Source: Paenibacillus abyssi (GTDB lineage Bacteria > Bacillota > Bacilli > Paenibacillales > Paenibacillaceae). From it: DNA of 64,000 nucleotides. Of the stretch, positions 49,303-58,298 are shown piece by piece. Numbering within the stretch: the first letter of the stretch is position 1; the number at the start of each line of letters is the position of its first letter. The notes under the pieces were generated by a model. The model searched no databases and was not told where the DNA came from. It saw nothing but the letters and a program-made list of their open reading frames with translations. Where the stretch lies: contig NZ_BMGR01000003.1 of assembly GCF_014640295.1 (NCBI RefSeq), forward strand, positions 248,001-312,000, in the 5' to 3' direction. The position numbers were made by a program, and so were the translations under genes.

Positions 49303-50319
49303 ATGAAAACGATTATATGTAAAGAGCCTGACCGCTTGGTCATGGAGGAAGTCCAAGCGCCGTCTATCAATCCAGGCGAAGCCTTGGTGCGGATCAAGCG
49401 AATTGGAATATGCGGAACGGATATGCATGCCTATAAAGGAAATCAGCCTTTTTTCTCCTACCCGCGCGTGCTGGGACATGAGCTGGCGGGGATCATCGAA
49501 GAGGTTCACGACAATGTCCAAAGCTTGCGCAAAGGGGATCAGGTGAGTGTGATTCCTTATATGGAGTGCGGGCATTGCATCGCATGCCGCAATGGCAAAA
49601 CGAACTGCTGTACCGACATGAAGGTGCTCGGCGTGCATATCGATGGCGGGATGAGCGAGTTGATCGCAGTGCCTGCCGACCATCTGATCAGAACAGACGG
49701 GCTTACGCTGGACCAATCGGCCGTACTCGAGCCGCTCAGCATCGGGGCGCACGCGGTAAGAAGATCGGAGCTCCGTGCAGGAGAAACCGCCCTTGTCATA
49801 GGAGCGGGCCCGATCGGACTCGGTGTGATGGCCTTTGCCAAGCATCGGGGCGCAAGGGTTATCGTGATGGATATTAACGATGAGCGTCTGCAGTTCTGTA
49901 GGGGATGGGCGAAGGTCGACGATTCGGTTAATGCGCTGCAGCAGTCGAAGGAACGGCTGTCTGAATTAACCAATGGAGAATATCCGACCGTTGTTTTCGA
50001 TGCGACAGGCAACGCAAGATCGATGACTGATGCGTTCGGCTATGTGGCGCACGGAGGCAAGCTTGTGTACGTCGGATTAGTGAAAGCGGATATTTCCTTC
50101 AATGATCCGGAATTTCACAAGCGGGAGATGACACTGATAGGCAGCCGCAACGCGACGAAGGAGGACTTCGACAATGTGATCGGGGCGGTAAGGTCAGGCA
50201 GCATAGATGTGGACAGCTTTATTACGCATCGCGCAGGCTTCTCCGAGATGATCGGGCATTTCGAATCGTGGCTTAAGCCGGAATCGAAAGTCATCAAGGC
50301 GATGGTGGAGCTTAATTAA
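49303..50319 (+). CDS. Zinc alcohol dehydrogenase, LgoD-like L-galactonate 5-dehydrogenase
   Basis: A 338-residue medium-chain dehydrogenase. The catalytic zinc site is CGTD plus GHE, and the structural zinc motif is CGHCIACRNGKTNCC; VIGAGPIGLG binds NAD. Several blocks match E. coli LgoD (YjjN) as I remember it: GNQPFFSYPRVLGHE, LGVHIDGGMSE and NDPEFHKREMTLIGSRNAT. LgoD oxidises L-galactonate to D-tagaturonate, the substrate of the UxaE protein encoded just upstream. That match connects the lactonase operon to the uronate genes. ATG 49303, after AAAGGAGA, is preferred to TTG 49300. No terminator is obvious behind it. Confidence 0.87.
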   Translation: MKTIICKEPDRLVMEEVQAPSINPGEALVRIKRIGICGTDMHAYKGNQPFFSYPRVLGHELAGIIEEVHDNVQSLRKGDQVSVIPYMECGHCIACRNGKTNCCTDMKVLGVHIDGGMSELIAVPADHLIRTDGLTLDQSAVLEPLSIGAHAVRRSELRAGETALVIGAGPIGLGVMAFAKHRGARVIVMDINDERLQFCRGWAKVDDSVNALQQSKERLSELTNGEYPTVVFDATGNARSMTDAFGYVAHGGKLVYVGLVKADISFNDPEFHKREMTLIGSRNATKEDFDNVIGAVRSGSIDVDSFITHRAGFSEMIGHFESWLKPESKVIKAMVELN

Positions 50320-50346
50320 GCGCCTGCGGGATAACAAATACGAGTC

Positions 50347-50568
50347 CTATTTCGTGAAAAAGCGGACTAAATAAAGAATCAGCGAGCCCACTATACTAAT
50401 GATAATGCAAGTGACAACCGGAAAATAAAATTTGACGTTTTCTTTTTCAACGACGATATCGCCGGGCAGCCGCCCCAGGTTAAAAAAACGGCCGCCAATC
50501 ATCCAGATCACACCGACAACGATTAGGACGATGCCAGCAACGATCAGCAGTTTGGGGAAGGAACTCAT
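50347..50568 (-). CDS. DUF2905 family small membrane protein
   Basis: A 73-residue protein with two hydrophobic helices and the DUF2905 signature FFNLGRLPGDIVVEKENVKFYFPVVTCIIIS, where the conserved GRLPGDI loop lies between the helices. Function unknown. ATG 50568 follows AAAGGAG; longer frames have no ribosome binding site. It is monocistronic and convergent with the LgoD-like gene. Confidence 0.88.
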   Translation of the reverse strand: MSSFPKLLIVAGIVLIVVGVIWMIGGRFFNLGRLPGDIVVEKENVKFYFPVVTCIIISIVGSLILYLVRFFTK

Positions 50569-50643
50569 AAGCGCAATTACTCCTTTCCTGTTTTCCTTTA
50601 TTATATAATATAACAAGTTCTTCTCAAGCTTATGAAAAAACAG

Positions 50644-50703
50644 ATACAGCCAAGAGCGGATTACTGGCCGCAAATGCGGCACAGCTTTCACTCTTGGCTG
50701 TAT
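50644..50703 (-). terminator. Long hairpin, terminator of the minus-strand gene at 50749
   Basis: ATACAGCCAAGAG (50644-50656) pairs perfectly with CTCTTGGCTGTAT (50691-50703); the loop has a smaller CCGC/GCGG hairpin. On the minus strand it is followed by GTTTTTTC. Confidence 0.8.
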
Positions 50704-50748
50704 TTTCGTTCGATGGCAGATGCATCGCCCTGTATAGGTTCGGAAAGA

Positions 50749-50976
50749 TCAATAAAGAGAGATGGTCAATGTATCCTTCTCATTGATTGCATGCAGCGTC
50801 GCTTCGCTGCCGACAACTTCTACGCTGATCAATGAGCGGAGACAATGCTTAAGCGCATTTTTTCCGGTGCTCCACTTGCGGTTTAATGTATCGGCGAGCT
50901 TTTCCACTGTTTTTTTGTTGCCTTCTGTAAGATACACTGGTATTGTTTTATTTTGAAATAGAATTATGGTTCTCAT
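50749..50976 (-). CDS. Small protein of unknown function
   Basis: A 75-residue soluble protein (MRTIILFQNKTIPVYL at the start, KKTVEKLADTLNRKW in the middle, and a beta-rich tail). I do not recognise the family. It is supported by TTGGAGTGATC ahead of ATG 50976, by a strong terminator downstream and by a normal residue mix. The shape, strand-strand-helix-strands, suggests a small regulatory or binding protein. Confidence 0.6.
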   Translation of the reverse strand: MRTIILFQNKTIPVYLTEGNKKTVEKLADTLNRKWSTGKNALKHCLRSLISVEVVGSEATLHAINEKDTLTISLY

Positions 50977-51199
50977 ATGTGATCACTCCAATTTCGTAAT
51001 TTTTCATAATAACAATTATTAATTGATAACAGTATACATTACGATTATTAAAAGATTCTTAAAAACTATTTACAATATTGTGATAATTCAGATTAACGAA
51101 GCGTATAGGGTGATTCTTGGGTATTTCCGGACCTGGGAATCCCTTTTCACTGTAATGAAGCCAATAGACAGAGCAGGAAAATTTTGTTATAATCCAGGC

Positions 51200-51330
51200 A
51201 AACGGGAGATAATCAATTATTGTCCCTATGTTGTCGGCTCGGAGGAAGGGACGTTTCTGTCCCGCTTACGGACCCGATTGGCTGCAATGAGCCGCAGCGC
51301 TGTTCAAGCGATGCGGCTATTTGGAGATTC
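51200..51330 (+). other. Possible structured leader or small RNA in the gap 50977-51521
   Basis: The 545-base gap before the MHYT gene contains GGGACGTTTCTGTCCC (a 5-base stem) and, 25 bases on, GGCTGC with GCAGC pairs. I cannot assign an RNA family. An open frame through it (51023-51334) has no ribosome binding site. A plausible -10 TATAAT lies at 51445-51450 with a weak -35 (TTTCAT 51422-51427). Confidence 0.25.
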
Positions 51331-51521
51331 ATAAGCGAATAAATGAAGAGAAAGTCCTGGTCTATATAGAAACATATGGTGCATAAGTCGTTATTTCCAT
51401 TAATATCTTTATGATAGCATTTCATTAATATAGATAATGTAATATAATGAGTCACTCGACATCTTTTGTCAATAAATGATAAGGATTGTTCTTCAGCACG
51501 AGGAGAAGATGGGGTGAGAAT

Positions 51522-53330
51522 TTGGAACTGCATGCCATTGAATATCATGTGCCGCTGGTTGTATTATCTGTGGTCGTATCCATCGTTATGGCCTATGTTT
51601 CGTTGGAGTTGGCAGGGCGGGCAAGCAGTTGGTCGATGACGGGCTATCATCATTTTTGGCTGTTCAGCAGTGCATCCTCAATGGGCATTGGAATATGGCT
51701 GATGCATTTTATCGGCATGTTGGCACAACATTATGGGCAACCCGTACATTATGATTTATTCAAGACTGTATCGTCCTTGTTCATTGCTGTTGGTGTATCG
51801 TTGATTACTTTCTGGCTGATGTGCAATGTAAACACCACGCGTTATTTGCTCTCAGGTTTGTTTATGGGGGCGGCGATCGCCTCGATGCATTATACAGGAA
51901 TAGCGGCTATTGTGACCTCTTCACGTATTGTTTATCTTCCTGTTCCCTTCCTTTTATCCATTCTATTTGCTGTTGTTTTTTCCTATATGGCTTTATTTAA
52001 GTTCTATCAGGCTAAAAAACAAACCAGGCCGATTAATGTGCCATGGAAGCTTGTCAATGCGCTTTGCTTGGGGGCAGCGGTGTCCGGCATGCATTATGTG
52101 GGCAATTATGCAACTGTGTTCGTGCCTGGCAGCGAAACGGGCCACATGTCTTCAGCAGCATATACCATGAATCTAAGCTTTCTGGCCATAGCCGGGGGAC
52201 TTTCCGGGGTCGTATTGGCAGCATTATTATTTCTGGGCGTATTTCTCGACAGGCGCATCACCATTGAGCGGTCCGTGATCTCTTCGCTTCGCTGGAATGC
52301 GCTGTTTGAACATCACCCGGACATGCTGTTTTCTCTTGATTTCAAAGGGAGAATTACAATGACCAATCCTGCAGTAACAAAATTAACCGGATACACCGTG
52401 GAAGAACTCCATGGAAGCGAGCTTCTGACCTTGCTTGTACCAGAGGACCGGGACCATTTCAAAATCTTCGAATCCCAAACGTACCGGGGAATTCCGCAAA
52501 ATTATAACATCCGTGCTGTACATAAAGCAGGAGCGGTCATACATCTGAATATGACTGCGATTCCCGTTATTAATCAGGATAAAGTGATAGGCGTGCATCT
52601 AATCGGCAAGGATCTAACCGATCAGATGAAGAGTGAAGAGAAGCTTAAAAAAGCGGAAAAGCTGGCCGTGATCGGCAATTTGGCGGCGGGGATCGCACAT
52701 GAAATACGCAATCCGCTGACAACCGTTAAAGGGCTCGTGCAATTTATGAGAACAAAACCGCAAAAGCCTCTGCATTATGAGACCATTCTGTCCGAGGTAT
52801 CGCATATTGAATCGATTGTAACGGATTTTTTGATGCTGGCTGCATCTTCTCCTTCCCAATATGAATGGGTGGATTTGAAAGCGCTGATCCTGAAGGCCTT
52901 GGAGCGAACCGGAATCCCGGCTTCAAAGCTGCTCCAGGCAGATGAGCCGGGGTCCGGCCTTCCTTCATCGTCCGTTTTTTGCGATCCAATTAAACTTGGG
53001 CGGGTTTTTAACCGTTTATTTATGGAAGTATCGGACATGCACACGGATGAATCGCCTCCGATTATTTCTTTAAGCCGGACTGCAGGAGGCCAAGCGGAGC
53101 TGTCCATTTGGTTTCGCAGCTCCCCGGATGACTCAGGGAACTGGATGAGTCATGCAGCAGGCGAGCTGCATTATAATACGAAGGAACAAGGGACCGGGGT
53201 CGTGTTCATGGTTGCTTATCACACCTGTATTGAACATGGCGGGAATTTGGAGATGGCTGCAGAGGCCGGCGGTACGAGCATTCAGATCCGCCTTCCCGTT
53301 AATTGGCATGACATGAGTGCGGCTTTATAA
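51522..53330 (+). CDS. MHYT-PAS histidine-kinase-like protein with degenerate ATP-binding lobe
   Basis: About 602 residues. The N-terminal part (1-250) is a seven-helix MHYT domain with the repeated motif LMHFIGM, SMHYTGI and GMHYVGN, thought to bind metal and sense a gas or redox state. Then a PAS domain (about 265-380, EHHPDMLFSLDFKGRITMTN), and a HisKA helix with His393 in AAGIAHEIRNPLTTVKGLV. The ATPase lobe has lost its signatures: the N-box reads RVFNRLFMEVSD without the Mg-binding Asn, DxGxG is absent, and the G2 box is GTGVVF. TTG 51522 after GGGGTGAG is my start; TTG 51486 is an alternative. Autophosphorylation is doubtful. Confidence 0.85.
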   Translation: MELHAIEYHVPLVVLSVVVSIVMAYVSLELAGRASSWSMTGYHHFWLFSSASSMGIGIWLMHFIGMLAQHYGQPVHYDLFKTVSSLFIAVGVSLITFWLMCNVNTTRYLLSGLFMGAAIASMHYTGIAAIVTSSRIVYLPVPFLLSILFAVVFSYMALFKFYQAKKQTRPINVPWKLVNALCLGAAVSGMHYVGNYATVFVPGSETGHMSSAAYTMNLSFLAIAGGLSGVVLAALLFLGVFLDRRITIERSVISSLRWNALFEHHPDMLFSLDFKGRITMTNPAVTKLTGYTVEELHGSELLTLLVPEDRDHFKIFESQTYRGIPQNYNIRAVHKAGAVIHLNMTAIPVINQDKVIGVHLIGKDLTDQMKSEEKLKKAEKLAVIGNLAAGIAHEIRNPLTTVKGLVQFMRTKPQKPLHYETILSEVSHIESIVTDFLMLAASSPSQYEWVDLKALILKALERTGIPASKLLQADEPGSGLPSSSVFCDPIKLGRVFNRLFMEVSDMHTDESPPIISLSRTAGGQAELSIWFRSSPDDSGNWMSHAAGELHYNTKEQGTGVVFMVAYHTCIEHGGNLEMAAEAGGTSIQIRLPVNWHDMSAAL

Positions 53331-53466
53331 CGGATACAAGTTCGAAACATTTTGGACATCTTCGCGATATAGTTTTACTGTATGATGCGTACAACGGAAA
53401 ACATGCGAACGCGGCGCGGATTCTGTGTTGGGATAAAAGCCGTTTACGCTTAAGGGGCAATACGTA

Positions 53467-54156
53467 ATGGAGAAAAAAATTTTAGTCGTGGACGACGAGC
53501 AAAGCATTGCCGGGGCAATTGCTTATGCGTTTCGCCGTGAAGGATATAATGTAGAGATTGCTTATGACGGGGAAGAGGCGCTGGCCAAGGCAGCCGTTTT
53601 TAAACCCCAGGTCATTGTTCTGGATGTGATGATGCCGAAGCTGAACGGTTACGATGTATGCCGGAGGCTTGAAAATCGCAAGGGTGTAGGGATCATTCTA
53701 TTAACCGTCAAAAATGATATCGTCGACAAAGTGCTCGGCCTTGAGCTTGGCGCCGATGATTATATGACCAAGCCATTTGATCTGAGAGAAGTGGTGGCAA
53801 GGGCCAAAGCGCTGTTTCGCCGTATGGAACGCTCGGCACAGGAGGAGCCGCCGCTATCGGTCAAAATCGGCGAGCTGCGCATCATGCTGCAGCAGCGTGC
53901 GGTTTATTTGAAGGAACAGCCCATTGAATTAACACCAAAGGAATTCGATCTGCTGGCGCTGCTTGCTGCACACCTGGAACGCGTCTATACGCGGGATGAG
54001 TTGCTTGAGCTCGTCTGGAGCATCGATTATGCAGGAGGTACCCGCACTGTGGATATCCATATCCAGCGCCTGCGCAAAAAGCTGGGCCAAACTTATCAGG
54101 AGCTGCTGCAAACCGTATATGGCGTGGGGTATAAGGCAATAGATCTGCAGCTATGA
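53467..54156 (+). CDS. OmpR/PhoB-family response regulator
   Basis: A 229-residue regulator: receiver (1-120) with DDE near 9-11, phospho-acceptor Asp53 (VLDVMMPKLNG), Thr80 and Lys102 (YMTKPFDL), then a winged-helix DNA-binding domain (130-229) with LTPKEFDLLALLA and TRTVDIHIQRLRKKLG. Its stop overlaps the start of the kinase gene (ATGA), so they form a pair. The start, ATG 53467, is preceded by AAGGGG. The binding-propeller lipoprotein gene downstream may be a target. Confidence 0.94.
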   Translation: MEKKILVVDDEQSIAGAIAYAFRREGYNVEIAYDGEEALAKAAVFKPQVIVLDVMMPKLNGYDVCRRLENRKGVGIILLTVKNDIVDKVLGLELGADDYMTKPFDLREVVARAKALFRRMERSAQEEPPLSVKIGELRIMLQQRAVYLKEQPIELTPKEFDLLALLAAHLERVYTRDELLELVWSIDYAGGTRTVDIHIQRLRKKLGQTYQELLQTVYGVGYKAIDLQL

Positions 54157-55643
54157 AGATAAGCATAAAGCTTAAGCTTAGTATCGTGCTGGCCGGATTG
54201 CTGATCGCTACCGTGGGCGTGTTAAGCCAATTGGTGCTGCAGGGGATTGAAAGGAACCAACGGCTTGCAGTGGAAAATGAACTGGCCAAGCACAGTGAGA
54301 TTGCCAATCTGCGGGCCCGGCAAACTTATTTGATGTATGAGCGCGTAGAGGATCGAATCTTTTTGCAGCGCCGGGGCCAAGAGCTGGCGATGGATATAAG
54401 CCGGCTGTCCGGCTTGACGGTCATCATCTATAATGCGGAAGGCCGGGAAGTCGGCAACTCGCTGCAGCTCATCGAGATGCCAAGCGTAGAGGACACGCTA
54501 TCCTATGCGCTGCAGGGCAAAACGGCCTATCAGATTTCAGGGGAATCCCTCGTATACATGGCTCCTTTATACGGTTCATCCGGGCAAATCGGAGTCGTTC
54601 AATTTCATTACTCGCTAAAAAGCAATCAAGCCTTCTACCAGGCGATTGAACGTTTGTTTCTGACCGCCGGGCTGGTCGTGCTGGTTGCCGGTTTTCTGCT
54701 CGGTTATGTTTATTTTCACCGGTTTGCTGCCGTCATCTATAAGCTTCGAAATGCGGCGGAATCGATACGCCAAGGCAGTTTCCTGAAGCAGCAGCCGATC
54801 AAGCGCGGAGACGAATTGGGCGAGCTCAGCCAAGGAATCTTCTATATGAGCAGAGAAATGGAGCACCATATCAAGGCGATGGAAGACGAGCAGCGCAAGC
54901 TGAAGCTGGCGATTGAGAAGCTGCAGGCCTTGGAGCAGCAGCAGAAGCAATTTATCGGAAATATCAGCCATGAGTTTAAGACACCGCTGACCTCGATTAA
55001 AGCGTATGTTGATCTGCTTGATATGTACCGTGATGATCCAAAGCTGATTGAGGAAGCCCATATGAATATCGGCAAAGAAACGGAGCGCCTGCACGAGATG
55101 GTGGAGAAAGTGCTGCAGCTGTCGGCGCTTGAGAAATACGATTTTGAAATGCAGCCGGAGCCTGTAGAAATTAAGGAGCTGCTGCTTGATATTTGCGGCA
55201 GAATGCGCGGCAAAGCCGCCAAATTCGGGCTCGGCCTTGAAATCTCGCTTGAGCCGGCTGTATTGTGGGCCGACAGGGAGAGCCTCATGCATATCTTCAT
55301 TAATGTCATTGACAATGCGATCAAATATAATGTTCCGGATGGGCATATTAAGGTTCAAAGTGAGGTTGACAGCGGGCGGGTGCGCATTCAGGTGATCGAT
55401 ACGGGCATTGGCATTCCTGAGGAAGTAAGAGACAAAATATTCGAACCGTTCTTCACCGTCAATAAGGATCGTTCCCGCGGCTCCGGCGGAACAGGATTGG
55501 GGTTATCGCTTGTGAAGCGATTGGTTGAGAAGCAGCGGGGAGAACTGACTATACACAGTGGAGATCAGCAGGGCACGATATTTATGATTACCTTTCCAAT
55601 TGATGCTGAAAAGTTTACAACTTCGAAACAAGCTGAGATGTAG
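54153..55643 (+). CDS. Sensor histidine kinase (HAMP, HisKA, HATPase)
   Basis: A 496-residue membrane kinase: membrane helices about 8-30 and 165-190, an extracytoplasmic sensor of about 130 residues between them, HAMP (195-250), a coiled-coil, the H-box FIGNISHEFKTPLTS with His273, and a complete ATPase lobe (NVIDNAIKYN, DTGIGIPEE, GTGLGLSLVKRLVE). It is the partner of the OmpR-type regulator it overlaps. The family resembles envelope-stress or antibiotic-responsive kinases; no specific signal can be read. Confidence 0.94.
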   Translation: MKISIKLKLSIVLAGLLIATVGVLSQLVLQGIERNQRLAVENELAKHSEIANLRARQTYLMYERVEDRIFLQRRGQELAMDISRLSGLTVIIYNAEGREVGNSLQLIEMPSVEDTLSYALQGKTAYQISGESLVYMAPLYGSSGQIGVVQFHYSLKSNQAFYQAIERLFLTAGLVVLVAGFLLGYVYFHRFAAVIYKLRNAAESIRQGSFLKQQPIKRGDELGELSQGIFYMSREMEHHIKAMEDEQRKLKLAIEKLQALEQQQKQFIGNISHEFKTPLTSIKAYVDLLDMYRDDPKLIEEAHMNIGKETERLHEMVEKVLQLSALEKYDFEMQPEPVEIKELLLDICGRMRGKAAKFGLGLEISLEPAVLWADRESLMHIFINVIDNAIKYNVPDGHIKVQSEVDSGRVRIQVIDTGIGIPEEVRDKIFEPFFTVNKDRSRGSGGTGLGLSLVKRLVEKQRGELTIHSGDQQGTIFMITFPIDAEKFTTSKQAEM

Positions 55644-55696
55644 ACGAAATATTTGCCGGTTATGATGATGTCATAACAAACAGGAGGGTATGTAAT

Positions 55697-56812
55697 ATGA
55701 CAGCATCTAACATGAAACGAATGGTATTGGCTTGTGCGGCAGCGTGCCTGATGGCCGCTGCGGCAGCCGGCTGCAGCCAGCCGCAGGCGGAAGAACGGCA
55801 GGTCATTGAAAAGCCGGGCAAGGAAATAACGGTAATCGATAACAAAGAACAGCAAAGGTCGGATGAGGTTGTCGTTGATCACATTAATGAGATCGAGGGC
55901 GTAAGCGGGATGGATTGGATCAGTGAAGAGGAGATCATTATTAGTAAAGATAATTTTGATATGGATCCGTTAAACGTAGAGGGCCAAGAGATGTATCCGA
56001 AAAACCTGTATGTCCATCATTTGGGTGGCGAAGGTGAATCGACCGGTCCGCTCCAGGCGGCACGCATCAATCAAGGCTTTGCCATGCTGTCTCCGGATAA
56101 AAAGTTTCTGTTCTATAAAGAATCGATCGAGGAAACAGCGTATGGCATGATCATGAATATGGCAACAAAGGAATCCGTCAAATTAAGTGATGATCCGATT
56201 CCTGTTTATGAAGGGGAATGGATGGACAGCGAGAATGTGATCTTCTCGACAGTGGACGGAAAGCTCTACACGGCCAATATTACCGGAGATACCGAGCTTG
56301 CAGCGGATACAGGCGATTATGCATTTGATGCCCAAAAGGTAGGAAACCGGATTTATTATATTGGATCGGGAAATGTCTTGTATATGATCGAAGGTCAATC
56401 TGAAGAGCCGCGCAAATTAATGGATGAAGTCGTATGGATTATCCCTTCCCCGGATAGCCAGCAGCTGGCGCTTGTTAAGCGTACCTCGGAAACGGAAATG
56501 ACGCTGCTTATCACCGATTTGGATGGAAAAGAGAAGACAACGCTGACGATGAGCACCACGCAAATCTTTGGAACAAGCTGGTCGCCTGACGGCACTCGGC
56601 TGGTCTATAATGCAATATCCGAGACGGGAGGAGACAAAGGCGTATTCGTAGCGGATGCGGTAACAGGGAAGATCACGCAAATCGCCGTCGATATGGAGTA
56701 TGCGGCCAATACGCTGCGCTGGAGTCCATCCGGCAAACAGATTATGACAACGAGCACGAAGATTGTGGATAATGCCTACCAATTTGTAACGCATATCATT
56801 ACATTGAAGTAA
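55697..56812 (+). CDS. Lipoprotein with a TolB/WD40-like beta-propeller
   Basis: A 371-residue protein with a lipoprotein signal (AAAAAGC, lipid Cys near 26) and six-blade propeller-type repeats (SGMDWISEEEIIIS, FAMLSPDKKFLFYKE, VWIIPSPDSQQLALVK, FGTSWSPDGTRLVYN, NTLRWSPSGKQIMT). The repeated 'W/LSPDG' motif is that of TolB/DPP-like propellers. It is 54 bases after the kinase gene and should be exposed on the outer face of the membrane; it may interact with the kinase's sensor. AGGAGGG precedes ATG 55697. Confidence 0.85.
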   Translation: MTASNMKRMVLACAAACLMAAAAAGCSQPQAEERQVIEKPGKEITVIDNKEQQRSDEVVVDHINEIEGVSGMDWISEEEIIISKDNFDMDPLNVEGQEMYPKNLYVHHLGGEGESTGPLQAARINQGFAMLSPDKKFLFYKESIEETAYGMIMNMATKESVKLSDDPIPVYEGEWMDSENVIFSTVDGKLYTANITGDTELAADTGDYAFDAQKVGNRIYYIGSGNVLYMIEGQSEEPRKLMDEVVWIIPSPDSQQLALVKRTSETEMTLLITDLDGKEKTTLTMSTTQIFGTSWSPDGTRLVYNAISETGGDKGVFVADAVTGKITQIAVDMEYAANTLRWSPSGKQIMTTSTKIVDNAYQFVTHIITLK

Positions 56813-56831
56813 TAAAGGAGGAGTGCCTGCG

Positions 56832-57083
56832 ATGGACAAAGCACAGCGGATCCAATGCCTGCGCGAGGCAGAAAATGACTGCTACCGAATCTGTTTCCAT
56901 TTGCTGCAATCGGAGCATTGTGCTGCAGAAGCGGCTAAGGAAGCTCTGCTTCGTCTATACAGACAGGATCACTTCTTCACTTCTGCTTCCCATGAGCAGC
57001 GGCTAAAGCTTGTGAAGGCGGAGGCGGTCCGGTCGTCCATGGATCGATTGACAGAATCAGCGATGGCGGCAACGGTATCTTAA
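56832..57083 (+). CDS. Small protein resembling the start of an ECF sigma factor
   Basis: An 83-residue protein (ATG 56832, 9 bases after AAAGGAGGAG). The stretch DCYRICFHLLQSEHCAAEAAKEALLRLYR is like region 2 of ECF sigma factors (typically '[27 protein letters not shown]'), but regions 2.4 to 4 are missing, so it cannot act as a sigma factor by itself. It follows the propeller lipoprotein gene by 20 bases and ends at a terminator. Its function is unknown; a truncated relic is possible. Confidence 0.6.
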   Translation: MDKAQRIQCLREAENDCYRICFHLLQSEHCAAEAAKEALLRLYRQDHFFTSASHEQRLKLVKAEAVRSSMDRLTESAMAATVS

Positions 57084-57095
57084 ATACGTGTAAAT

Positions 57096-57150
57096 AGAGG
57101 GCTGTTCCATGTAGTTTGTTTTATAACTACGAAGGGGCAGCTCTCTTTTC
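57096..57150 (+). terminator. Terminator of the OmpR/kinase/lipoprotein operon
   Basis: AGAGGGCTGTTCC pairs with GGGGCAGCTCTCT, with an inner stem GTAGTT/AACTAC, and TTTTC follows. Confidence 0.75.
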
Positions 57151-57292
57151 GTCGTTATCACAATGATGATGGTAAAGTCAGAAAGGTATACGAGATGAAT
57201 ATTGTTTTATCGGAATGAAAACCCTTTTATATCGCGCTGGCGTTAGTTGTTTTATAATAAAGTCGAAATCTTGAAAGGATGTGAAGTGTACC

Positions 57293-58282
57293 ATGGCCAA
57301 AAAATTACGTTGGGGCATTTTAGGCTGTGCCAGCATTGCAATACGATCTGTAATTCCCGGTATCCAGGAATCTGAAACAGGCGAGGTCGCCGCTATTGCA
57401 AGCCGGGAGTTAAGCAAAGCACAAGAAACCGCGGCAAAGCTGGGAATTCCGAAGACTTATGGAAGCTATGAAGAGCTGCTTGCCGATGATTCAATTGATG
57501 CCGTTTACATTCCGCTGCCGAACCATCTGCATATGGAGTGGACCATTCGTGCGGCCGAAGCAGGCAAGCATGTGCTCTGTGAAAAGCCAATCGCGCTTAA
57601 TGCAGCGGAAGCGCAGCGGATGGTGGAGGCTTGTGCAGCTGCAGGCGTTCATCTGGCTGAGGCGTTTATGTACCGTCATCATCCGCGTTATGACCGAATC
57701 AAAGAAATTATCCAATCAGGTGAAATCGGTGAAATACGCGGTATCCATGGCGCCTTCACTTTTAATAATGCAAGCAACAAAACAAATGTCCGTTACCGTA
57801 AGGATTGGGGGGGCGGTTCGATCTATGATGTTGGCTGTTACCCGATCAGTGCCGCTCGTATGCTGCTCGAAGCAGAGCCGGAAGCGGTCACCGTTCATGC
57901 GCTGTTGTCTCCGGAGCATGACAATGTCGATATGATGGCTTCCGGAATCGTCGAATTCCCGAATGCTGTCGGATTAACGTTTGATTGCGGCATGTGGGCT
58001 GCCTTCCGCAATACGCTTGAGGTGCTCGGGACAGATGGCATTATCGAGGTTCCGTCGGCTTATATTGGCAATCCGAATTTCTTTGTGACAACCAAGGATG
58101 GCCGCCGCGAAGAACAACAGCCGGAGCTGAACCAATACGCACTTCAAGCGGACGCTTTTACTTCGGTAGTGTGGGGCGATCAGGCGGCAAAATTCGCTTC
58201 TGCCGATGCGGTCGCGGGCATGAAGGTGATTGATGCTTGTTTGCAATCCGCGTATGAGCGCAAACGTATTACTCTATCCTAA
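57293..58282 (+). CDS. Gfo/Idh/MocA-family oxidoreductase
   Basis: A 329-residue NAD(P)-dependent sugar oxidoreductase: Rossmann motif WGILGCASIA at the N-terminus, the family's EKPIALNAAEA (catalytic Lys near residue 97), and C-terminal YRKDWGGGSIYDVGCYPISAARML with an active-site His/Asp/Tyr arrangement. Members act on glucose, inositol, xylose or 1,5-anhydro sugars; the substrate here is unknown. ATG 57293 is used although AAAGGA is 13 bases away; GTG 57281 is too close to it. TATAAT at 57253-57258 is a candidate -10. It heads a three-gene cluster with an aldo/keto reductase and an esterase. Confidence 0.9.
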   Translation: MAKKLRWGILGCASIAIRSVIPGIQESETGEVAAIASRELSKAQETAAKLGIPKTYGSYEELLADDSIDAVYIPLPNHLHMEWTIRAAEAGKHVLCEKPIALNAAEAQRMVEACAAAGVHLAEAFMYRHHPRYDRIKEIIQSGEIGEIRGIHGAFTFNNASNKTNVRYRKDWGGGSIYDVGCYPISAARMLLEAEPEAVTVHALLSPEHDNVDMMASGIVEFPNAVGLTFDCGMWAAFRNTLEVLGTDGIIEVPSAYIGNPNFFVTTKDGRREEQQPELNQYALQADAFTSVVWGDQAAKFASADAVAGMKVIDACLQSAYERKRITLS

Positions 58283-58298
58283 AAGGAGCTGAATGCAA

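Noticed and set aside
47047-50319. Reading the fucU operon as a plain L-fucose oxidation pathway
   Set aside because: L-fuconate dehydratase and the later enzymes are absent from the window, while the LgoD-like enzyme and UxaE fit L-galactose better; L-fucose as a side substrate is not excluded.
51023-51334. Possible 103-residue protein upstream of the MHYT gene
   Set aside because: No ribosome binding site, AT-rich non-coding character in the first half and hairpins in the second half.
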